DNA of 64,000 bases from positions 1,793,001 through 1,857,000 of the forward strand of contig OY727098.1 in assembly GCA_963402885.1 (NCBI GenBank), given 5' to 3'. Made by a program: the position numbers and the translations under genes. Within the stretch, counting starts at the first letter, position 1; every line of letters begins with the position of its first letter. The stretch is from Antedon bifida. Taxonomy: Eukaryota; Echinodermata; Crinoidea; Comatulida; Antedonidae. The notes below the pieces were generated by a model, which ran no database searches, was not told where the DNA came from, and worked only from the letters and a program-made list of their open reading frames with translations. Below, one piece after another: positions 28,001-37,800 of the stretch.

Positions 28001-28170
28001 GACGTCATTCAAAATATGGAGGTGCACAACTTCAGGTAAATGTCCATATAATGACAAAGTTATACAAAGTTATGTTCACAAGCAATAGGGGATATGCGAC
28101 GCACAAAAATCCGGGAAAGAAAGAAGAATAACAAAGAAGAAGATGAAAAAAAAGATATTTACAATCACAT
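25085..28170. repeat. Imperfect 1.5-kb tandem duplication
   Basis: Two diverged copies, about 25085-26620 and 26621-28170, line up throughout at an offset of roughly 1.52-1.53 kb. Paired landmarks are AACTCGTCACTTTGACGAGT (25093 and 26623), GAAATTACGRGACCC, CAACTGGCCATATGATGACG (25510 and 27036), CAATCCAATAGCTTCCAGAA, and AAATGCGCGTGCGCGCGTAA (26298 and 27822). Each unit opens with a 9-bp-arm hairpin followed by GTTATCCGC. The GTTATCCGC motif reappears after unit two at 28173. TGACGTCA palindromes recur several times in each unit. No long open frame is present. It may be a tandem transposon or satellite-like repeat of unknown family. Confidence 0.8.
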
Positions 28171-28171
28171 G

Positions 28172-28200
28172 GGTTATCCGCAACTAAGTTGCGGATAACC
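28172..28200. repeat. Perfect palindrome with GTTATCCGC arms (1)
   Basis: 14-bp arms GGTTATCCGCAACT and AGTTGCGGATAACC around a single A. It lies at the end of the 1.5-kb duplicated unit and would form a tight hairpin or cruciform. Confidence 0.9.
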
Positions 28201-28230
28201 AAAAAATATTGATCTCATACAATTACAAGG

Positions 28231-28262
28231 AGTTATCCGCTTGGTATACCAAGCGGATAACT
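28231..28262. repeat. Perfect palindrome with GTTATCCGC arms (2)
   Basis: A 32-bp uninterrupted palindrome whose half is AGTTATCCGCTTGGTA. Its outer arms match palindrome (1), 30 bp away, but its centre is different. Confidence 0.9.
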
Positions 28263-28269
28263 AATAAAA

Positions 28270-28317
28270 CATGGCCATATACATGGCTGCAATCGCGTGC
28301 TCAAATTTGAGTTAATA
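28270..28317 (+). repeat. Dispersed repeat copy 3, interrupted
   Basis: ATGGCCATATACATGGCTGC followed by AATCGCGTGCTCAAATTTGA and GTTA matches copies at 17867 and 18923. It stops at the TA where the 28318 fold-back element begins. The sequence after that element (TTGTTTAT) resembles the family's continuation, suggesting that the fold-back element inserted into this repeat. Confidence 0.6.
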
Positions 28318-28823
28318 GGGAGGTTTCGCAACCTTACGAATACGATAACGAAAACGGATACGTCATACATTTGTGAAACTTTTGAGCTGATCCCCATTTC
28401 ATATTCGTAAAGCGTATTCGTGTTGACGAATATCACCAGTCATATTCGTAACTACAAAACGAGTATAGTTTTTGATCTATTTGCACATTTTGCATTTGAA
28501 TCAGGAACGATTCATGATTATAATATAATTATAGATTTATTGAAAGTAATTTACTAAAGTAATTTACTAAAATGCTAGGTCAATTTTGATAAATAGCAGT
28601 TTTTAAAGTCCTCACTCGCTTTGATGTTACGCTAGGCCTAGGCAGCCAAGCACCAAGCAACACGTACCCGCGCTTCACTCAAATTTACCGCAGTCATATT
28701 TTAGACGGCGCTCTCAATATTTCGTTGCCATGCGAAACAGATTTTTACTGGCTTACGAAAACGAATACGTGTGCGTGACGTATCTGTTTTCGTTATCGTA
28801 TTCGTAAGATTGCGAAACCTCTC
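28318..28823. mobile_element. Fold-back transposon of about 506 bp with TA flanks
   Basis: Terminal inverted repeats of about 48 bp. The left arm starts GGGAGGTTTCGCAACCTTAC and the right arm ends GTAAGATTGCGAAACCTCTC, with only a few mismatches across the arms (shared interior GAATACGATAACGAAAAC). Both sides are flanked by TA, compatible with a Tc1/mariner-like non-autonomous element. The interior has no coding capacity. A second inner inverted piece (CTTACGAAAACGAATACG, facing sequence at about 28405-28430) is also visible. Confidence 0.75.
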
Positions 28824-29244
28824 TATTGTTTATACAATTTACACTGCAGACCAGGGTAAGATTTCACGTTAAATAGCATGCGTGCATTTAGTTTCTATAA
28901 GCTACGGTATCTGATGTTATTAATCTGAATGTCAAAAAATGTTTTAATAAAAAGCAAATTGCATTAGCAATGTTGTTTTTTAATAGTTTATTCAAGCCCA
29001 CCATTACGCCGACGCTACAATTTAAGATATATTCAAATCTATATTAAATCCTTTTAAGTTCATACGCACATAATTAATAGCCACTAGTAATAATTCATCA
29101 TGTTCACTTTAATGTAATCAAGAAGTACAGACGAACTACAATACATGGCTTTTTGATTATTTAAAATTAAATACAACACACAACACAGAACGAGAGCGAA
29201 CTCATTGTTCCAAAATACCGTATGATTGTACTGATTATTTTGGC

Positions 29245-29703
29245 CACAAAAGGAGAAACACCAGATGTATGTCAAGACGCATCCAACAACACCAGATGCA
29301 GAACGAGATCAACCCCATTCGTTCTAGAATAGAGGCACCTATGTGTTGAGCAAGAAAGAAGGAACTCCTCGGTAGAATGTCAACACACATCCAACAACAC
29401 CAGATGCAGAAAGAGATCAAACCCACCCGTTCTATTGTATAGAGGCACATATGTGTTGAGAAAGAAAGAAGAAACTCCTCGCTAGAATGTCAAGACGCAT
29501 CCAGCAACACCAGATGCAGAACGAGATCAAGCCCATCCGTTCTAGTGAGGCACATATGCGTTGAGCAAGAAAGAAGACCAGATTGTCGAGACGCATCCAG
29601 CAACACCAGGTGCAGAAAGAAATCAAACCCATCCGTTCTAGTATAGAGGCACATATGTGTTGAGCAAGAAAGAAGAAGCTCCTCGCCAGAATGTCAAGAC
29701 ACA
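29245..29703. repeat. 108-bp tandem repeat array, four copies
   Basis: Copies begin at about 29271, 29379, 29489, 29585 and a partial one at 29693 (spacings 108, 110, 96, 108). Each carries ATGTCAAGACGCATCCA, CAACACCAGATGCAGAA, CCCATYCGTTCTAG, GAGGCACATATGTGTTGAG and CAAGAAAGAAG. Minus-strand frames of 70-95 codons reflect the repeat; they do not look like a protein family, and the 96- and 110-bp units break the frame. Confidence 0.88.
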
Positions 29704-31021
29704 GAACAACCCAACCCAAAACGAGGTCATAGCATGCGAGTTTCCAATTAGAGATCCTACTAACTATTACACACCATTGTTATCCGATGTTTTTGTTTAC
29801 TGACATTTTTCATAATAAATTTATATATAGATACTTAATAGCCTTCTTTTCACACTGTTTTCAATTGTATAACTTAATCGTTGTTTTGTACGTACATTTT
29901 TAAGTCGTCAACGTTTTCATAATTACGTATGTGTGTGACAAATGAGGTGTAAGGTACACGACTCAAACTTAAAAGATGATCAATGTGATTATACATCTTC
30001 AACTCACATGTTTTTCTAATGACAAATAAGCTTTGATTTAACCTTGATGTATTTGTTATCTTTATGAGTTAAATTCAAATGCTGATGTTTAGCAAAAAAT
30101 AAGTAGAAAAATACGTACCGACAGTTAATAATGAAAACAGAAACTAATAATAGATAATACGTACAACAGAAAAATAATCAATACTACATCGTAGACACTT
30201 ACTAACTCGTCATGGACAGTTAAAGTCACATAAAGTTCACTTATGTCCAACTAGTGTATATTATGTCAATAAAGGCAATATAACCATAGGCATAATACCG
30301 AATACTAAAATGTCAACAAACAACCCTGTGATGGTGACACTCACATTGATGAACATGTTGTAAAATTCAGCGTAAAGTAATGGTTGGTATTGTCTACAAT
30401 GCTAACATAAAGAATTGCACGCCATAAGACTCAAGTTCACTCAAGAATTTCAGTGGCTTAAAAGTGAATGTTGCTAAGAAAACATTTTTGTAGGCCTAGG
30501 CCTAGTTTAAACTGTAGGCCTACATGTGAGCTTGAAAACGTTACAAACACTTACAAAAGTTCAATATTGTGGCAAAGTACAGCAACCGGCAATTACCGGA
30601 AAGCATGACGAATGTAAGCATACAAAGCGAGATGAATACTGAAATATACGATCGTAATGGCGTAACTGGGCAGGTATATTCCCAACTGTTGTTATACCAA
30701 CTTATCATCACAAAATTAATGAATGCATTAACTATGGTTTAATGAGACCGAAGTTACAGGCGAAGATGGAAATAAATGTAGGCGTTATTCATGATATTTT
30801 ATAAACTGTTAAAAGACCACGGCATGTTTGCTACGGGACACACAATCATATTAAATTGGTTATTGATTTCCTCATACACTAATAAAACATGCAATTAATT
30901 GTGATCCATAGAAAGTGCACTAACACTGTGGATAATTGTCGTTCTCAACAGATTTTAATAAATAATGATGCATCATTATACAGTACGATGTAAACTTTCG
31001 TCATCATAGTCCATCTTCATT
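29704..31021. other. Intergenic stretch, nothing recognised
   Basis: A/T-rich DNA. A double TAGGCCTAGGCCTA block lies near 30490. No supported gene. Confidence 0.45.
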
Positions 31022-31022
31022 T

Positions 31023-31061
<39 letters not shown>

Positions 31062-31062
31062 G
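31022..31062. repeat. (ATC)n trinucleotide microsatellite
   Basis: About 13 uninterrupted ATC units. It probably formed or expanded from the 3' tail of the adjacent minus-strand LINE fragment. Confidence 0.95.
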
Positions 31063-31400
31063 TGGTGCCGTTCTTGTGCCGTTGACGACCATGTTGCTCC
31101 ATTTGTTTTTTGTGTTGTGTAATATTTCTATACTTGATTATTGTCCATTAAAATTCTCTTTTTGTATTTTTGCTTTGGACGTCCTCTCTGCTTTTCCCAA
31201 TTTCAATCATTTTTCCTGTTAAAACACAGCTCTTCTAATAATTGCTCTCTTCTCATTACAAGGCCGAGGAATCTAAGTTGTCTCCGCTGTACGCTGTTGT
31301 TTGTTTAATTTTCTTTTTTCTTTTGTTATACGGTTTGAAATTATGGATCTTGTTCCTTGCGCTAATATTATGTTCGTGTAATGGGAGTTCCCGCATTGCC
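31022..31400 (-). pseudogene. LINE 3'-end fragment with (ATG)n tail
   Basis: On the minus strand a broken frame reads RRRQLRFLGLVMRREQLLEE, then VLTGKMIEIGKSRED, then NKWSNMVVNGT. This is the order seen at the C-terminus of LINE ORF2 proteins of the type 'RQLRFLGHVMRRxxLExL / LTGKIEGxRxRGRxR / WRSMVAN'. It is followed on that strand by about 13 copies of ATG/GAT (31022-31062), which fits the microsatellite 3' tail of such elements. Stop codons and frameshifts show that it is dead. The 5' limit is uncertain. Confidence 0.65.
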
Positions 31401-34400
31401 AATGGACAAAAAACCCAGCCTATTGTATATCAAAATGATATCAACAGTAACATACGAAAATACTATTGAAACGTTTATAATTGTTTATATTCATTTATAT
31501 AATTTTATTGTTATATATCATTATAAAACAAGATTCATAAACAATACATTTATCACTACGAACATGTCAGAACTGCATAACGAATATAATTTCAAAGATG
31601 TCATGATAGATAAAAAAAAAAGTTACGAATTATAATAGCTGTGCCACACTGTCAATCATACCTTAACTCCGATAGGCGCCTCGTCTCGTTTCTAATAGCA
31701 ATATAAAGCCCGTATAAAATTAATAAACTACAGCGATTTAATTTAAAATCATATTTTGAACAATAAAGAGACTGTCATCAATAACATTAGACACGTGTTG
31801 TAGAATAATGAAAAAATTTATTGCGTTTATATGTACTGAATTGAATATAAATTTGTCCAAAATGTAGTATACAAATAGTTTTGCTACAGGTAATTCTGTT
31901 TTATAGTGTATAGTATAGACACAGTGACGACGACAAGGGTTATGTAACCCAGAATCAAATCAATGAAGCCTTCCAAGTCTACAATGCATATTGCTATCCT
32001 CTCATTTCGATGGTTTCTGAAATGTATCGTGGTTATCCGTTGAGAGACGTGGCATATTGGGTGTTGTATATAGACACACACATGCGCTCATTTTCTCGTC
32101 TTCGGATGGGATGTAAAGCCGTTGGTCCCGTATAAAGAACTTCATACACTATATTAAGATTAAGGGATCATCATCCGGCGTGCTGAACTGGGTATGCGCA
32201 GAGGGTTTTTAGTTAGGCTTGAGGACGATTAGAATTGCATTTGCATTTACGTTGTGGTCTTCATTTCTGAATAATTATTACGATCAATGCGTCTCATGGG
32301 CGTTAAATAGCGGTGCCGATACCCGAAAGCGGCCTTTTGGGGCTTTCCTTGCATCATAGGATCGTAACACTAGTATCATGTTCTGTGAAGTTGCGCAATT
32401 CCTTGAATACATTATTTACTTATTAATACCATCCTCCTCATTATTCATCCTCTTTTCACAAAAGTGATCTTAAATCGAACCACAGTATAAGGCGATGCCA
32501 TGTTAACTTTTTGTTTGCAATAAATGACTACAAAGAAAGAACATTGGATACAGTACTTTAACATTTACTTTATATGACTAATTCAAACGGGAACGGTATA
32601 AAGAAAATGATGATCATGAAATTAGGAGATTTAAAAACGAGAAGGAAAAGGGAAAGAAGGGAATAACATAATACACTAATGGCTGAAAGACAACATGAAA
32701 GAGTCTTAAAACGAACATTAAACTTAATAGATTGATGAATAACTTGTATGTAATCGAATTAGTAGTTTCAGTGTTTTAAAGGATTACAATAACGAAGAAA
32801 TGATAATATAATGAAATAGACAACTAATAGTTAATTGAAAATTAATGATAGACCTAATGGTAACTCAATTCATTGCGTTATTGATCGCTTTCTAAGTTGA
32901 GATCGATGGAGCATATATTAATATAATCACGATCTAATAGAATCAGTGCAATTATATTATCATATTATATTATATTAGTGATAATAATGTCAAGCAATTG
33001 GATGACACGAAGGTCATTGGCATTTCTGACACACGGACACACTGCATTTTGACAATACAATTAGTCTACTCTATCCGTTCATTCCATCAAAAATCATATA
33101 TCAAAAATAGAAAACAGTGGAAATCCAAAGGATTACGAGATAATAAAAAAAACGTCGAATATCATCATGCTACACAACAGTATAGAAAACGGACAAAAAG
33201 TGACAATTTTCGCCATTATCGAGTATAGAGGTAGACGTTGTATGCCCTTGATATTGTCAGTGCATGTGGAGGCTGATGGAAGCATGCAAACAAATGAATT
33301 GAAACCAACGAAACCGAAAATTGGATATGGTCCATGTACTATGTACTACCGTGTGTGTAGAAACTGGGAAATTAACAAGGGCTTTAAATGGAAAACACAA
33401 ATCAAATGCTCCGGTAAAATATATTAAGAAATCAATTACATTTACCATAATTAACAATAACCATTTTATTAAAGCTCTTCCAATCATACGCCCAAATCAA
33501 GGTACGATCACATTCTAACATCATTTAATTCAATGTAAATTGGAATTCTAAATAAGACGGAAGAAATCGTGCATAAAAATGCCGATTTGATTTAATACAA
33601 TATGAAGGATATGGTTTTTGAAATTAAGCGTGTAATTTTTGTTTCGTGGCAAAAATACAATTCAGATGGTTTGTTGTATTCCGTTATTTCTTCGTTTATA
33701 ATTAATTAATTAAAAATAAAAATACATCAATTACGTAACATGGGAAGCATCCAGAGTGATACAGAACAAAAAGACAAAGACAAAACCAAATCGTAACCTT
33801 AAATTTATTTTTTGAGTGTCATATCCAAGAACAAACAAATCTGTTGATGTTTTGTAAAGCTAGATATCTAACACATTAAGGAAACTCGCTTAGACCTAAC
33901 TACATAATTGTGAATTATATTATGTCATGGAAATATATGGTCCATGATAATATTGCGGTTTTATAGATTGATATAAGAAAGCCACATGCCATGGTGAGGG
34001 CCTAAGGCAACGGTTATCAACAGTTTTCTAGTGTGGGCCTTATTGACATTTAAATTATCTTGCGGGGCATGTATGTAGGGTAAAAAACTCGACTCATGAA
34101 CATTAACCACTTTTTAACCATACTTTTATTATTTTATTTCTAGCAATGTAATAATGAGGAATATAAGAATAATAAAATACACTCGGCCGGATCTTGGCCC
34201 AGGGGGTCGACTGTTGAAAACCGAGGGCCTAGGGTAATGTCTCCCTACTACCAAGTTGTGTCAGGCGATTTACATTCCAGGACTCGATGAAATCATCTTT
34301 CAATATAATATGTGTTTTCATGTGTGTGAACAGCTGAAATGTACTGACCTTTTCATTTATTAATCTAATTATGTTCAAATTTAGATCAACATCCAAACTA

Positions 34401-34809
34401 AGATAAATACAAAATTATCGATATCAAAAAACAATAACAAAATAGATTCTAATTTAGATCCAAATCTGTCATGAGAAGAAACTAATGATTAACACTAATT
34501 GTATCTAAATTTAATGCACGTGGTGTATCCACGATTCCACAAAGATAGACACATTTCAATAATATAAGTGATTGTGGGGGTTGTGGACTAACTTGTTTTA
34601 CAATTTTGATATACAATATTTCTAAGCTATATTAACAGCATTTTTGTGATCGTATTTAAATCAACATCGTTATGATCAGTCTATCTCTCTCTCGACAAAA
34701 ATTAATAACGTTTGGCATTATCGATTATTGTGCAATACCCATTGGATTAATATTAGCATACGGCCTATTTATATTACATAATTAGTGTCCGCAATATGAT
34801 TCCAATGTG
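31401..34809. other. Intergenic region downstream of the hexosaminidase gene
   Basis: About 3.4 kb with no supported gene. Around 32096-32140 the sequence CTTCGGATGGGATGTAAAGC followed by CGTTGGTCCCGT resembles a motif I have seen in dispersed metazoan repeats, but I cannot name the family with confidence. Open frames of 60-85 codons near 33000-33500 overlap on both strands and resemble nothing I know. Confidence 0.4.
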
Positions 34810-34815
34810 TTTATT
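34810..34815 (-). terminator. Candidate polyadenylation signal of the hexosaminidase gene
   Basis: AATAAA on the minus strand, 13 nt beyond the stop codon at 34829-34831. It is the first canonical hexamer downstream. A 3'-UTR this short would be unusual, so a later signal may be used instead. Confidence 0.35.
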
Positions 34816-34828
34816 AAGTAGTCGCGTA

Positions 34829-37800
34829 CTACAGAACTTTCAACAAGCAAATAATAGACGCTACGATTGTAATTATTTTTGCCTGATTGTTTATGACTGA
34901 TGCATTTGTTTGATCACTACCCCAAGGGTCATCCATTGCATACTCGTATCTTCCACAGTAACCTGGTGCAATGGGTTCAGCGTTGATACCTCGTCTGTGA
35001 AAGAAAACGGCAATGTTGCTTATTGATACCCACTCATTAAACGTAATAAGCTTGGGTACTTAGATTGTTAAAAAAATGAATCCTGCTACTCTGGGGTAAA
35101 ATAAGGCAGCTATTAATAGACATATTACGAAGTTTATCTACCTAATGGTAAATGTTAAGAAAAGCCTTTAGGGGACATTATCAAAAGGTGCAAAGGATAG
35201 AAAATCTACTAAAGATTGACAAGAAAAGCATGAAATCTAGCATTACAGTACTTCGAAGTTCGTAGAGTTTGGGGACTAAATCTCGAAATTAGAAACTAAA
35301 TTTTCTCTTTAAACATGTAATTTACATGCATAATATAACATTATCAACTCCCCTTCATTGTAGTAATGATTGATTGATACTTTTGCAATAATTAGCTCGA
35401 GGCGTTATGTGATTAATGAGAAGTATTTACATAAAAACTTAATTAAAAATGTAATTACTTATTTGTGTGTCTTTTGCAAAGACAAAGTAAGTTTTGTTAA
35501 TTAGCCTATACATACGTAAGTAAATTTATACGCGGTCTTAATGTTGATAATGCAAGAGAGTAAAGCCGATTTTCCACTAGGCGAATTTGTCAGCTTACAC
35601 GCATGCGTATTCTTGTTTCCATCTTATAAATCCCTCTCTACGTACGCATGCACGATTCGCGCGAACAAATTCGCCTAGTGGAAAATCGGCTTAAGTGCGT
35701 TACATAAGTATTCTAGAGGGCGTTGTTGAACATTGAAATGGTTATTGTTGACTATTGCTGAAAACAATTATTATTTAAATAAAGAGAAAGAAAAACACAA
35801 CTGCATGGTACGAACATTATTATAACCCGTTCCGTCTATACACATTATTGCGAAATAGGTGTTTTATTGAATTCAAACAATTTACGCGACTTTTTTTTCA
35901 TCGAAGATTCATCGTCCGAAACAACGTACAGACAAAGATTACTAAAAATAGATTCTTGTTGGTGTGATATTGTTATTAATAATAACATAAATTAAGAAAT
36001 ATTGCATAAGGTACTAACCTAACCATACGGCATCGTTGTTGGTCAAGTCGAACATTTGCCATGTCTATATCCCTTACATCTTTGGCACTCCATAGTCGTT
36101 CCGCAACTGCAGCTGCCCTGGGCCTAAAAATTAGATTATGATGGTCCGAATAGCTCAAATTAATATATTATAATATCCATGTATTTACGTCTATTTATGC
36201 AAGAATATAGCTCCAAATGTTGTTCTACATTCAATACGGTATTTACGTCATGGGTAACTCCACTACTACTTCGTTGTTTTAGAGTTCAAAGCAGTGTTTA
36301 TGTAAATTGGATCACAATATAGTCACGCGAACATTTCAAGTTAGTTCCAATGTGTTATGATTGAACACACATACCAAACGATCATTGTTCTAGTGTGTGT
36401 TCATTTGTATGCAAATTTATATTTAAATGATACCTTTCAGAATGGCACGATTAAAACAAAACAACTATATTTGTTAACTTAATAATAACCGATGTTTAGT
36501 AATGTGTTGGCTGTTTAGAGTGAAAGCTATAGACAGTTGGATATTTATGGATACCAATGTTTATTATCACAAAAAAGGTTTAAATAGGCCTATGCCGTAT
36601 TAAACTTGTAGAGCTACGTTCGGAAATCTTGCTTTGGCTGAACATTAAGCCCTGTCTACACTATCAAACTTTATGTGACAAAAAAGGTGATGTGCCTATA
36701 TATGGACATGATGATGTCACATGACTACCATATTTGGGTTTATCACTACCATATTTGGGCACATCACACTTTTTTGTCAAACTAGTTAGACAGAGCTTTA
36801 GACAATGTATTTACAACGTCGCGTCGTGAAATTAAAAAGATTATAATAGCATGTGTTTCTTGTCAATGGTATTAGTGATGCATTTGTTGTCTATATAGTT
36901 TGCTGCTTGTATATTTTGTTTAGTTGTTTTCATTTTTAGTTAGTGTCATCATTAAAATGAATACGTACCATATTCTTGCAATGATGTTGCCACCATCAAC
37001 ATACTCCGCCCACATACATGCCTCTCCACCAATCAAAAGTTTTTTTTGTTCTTCAGTTCCTACGATTTATTTAAACATTTTCCTCGTTATCATAATTATA
37101 ATATTAGTATATTATATTTATCAAATGTAAGATACTGTATGTATATTTTACAATTTTAAGGTATTCGAACAATTATAAGGAAGATACATGAACATATTAT
37201 TCGTTACAGGGTGTAGAAGGAGATTAGTTCTCACTTTCTTTGATGTTCTATCTTTTTTTTCATTGTTTAGAAGGTTGGGGACGCTTATGGAGGTTTGTTG
37301 CTGACTGAACCCATTGACCGCTTGTGTCAAATAAATAAATAAATAAAAAATTAATGAAAATTAGCTCTAGATAAAGAAATATACGTTTCTAGATACAGAA
37401 TTTCGCAGTGTATATACAGTGTGTTCAGATAGTCAGCGCATTGTTTGAAACTGTAAAATAGACACGTGTAAGAGAGCGTTCCATCCCACCCCATGTCGAT
37501 ATACGCACCTTGGAAATCCTCAGGCTCGGTTTCATAAAACTTCTTCCAGTCAGGTCCATAACTGATGTAGTTAAGATACCATGGTGCAGACAGTATTGTT
37601 TTCAGACCAAGCTTAGTTACCTTTTCTAGGCCTTCTCTATAAGGTGGTAGAATTGGATCAAGAGATGGGTCTTTCCAAACTTGTACGATTGTGTCAGGGT
37701 TTACCTAAATACAGATAGGCCTATATCATATTATCATCTTTTCTTAAATAAATATATACATTAATTCATGTTCTGTTATTCGTTTTTAAAGAATGTGTTA

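Noticed and set aside
29235-29719. Minus-strand frames of 70-95 codons rich in Cys/Trp repeats
   Set aside because: They follow the 108-bp tandem array. The 96- and 110-bp units break the frame and no protein family is recognisable.
33167-33427. 86-codon plus-strand frame that looks moderately protein-like
   Set aside because: No motif that I recognise, overlapping open frames on the opposite strand, and no clear splice context. Not supported as a gene.
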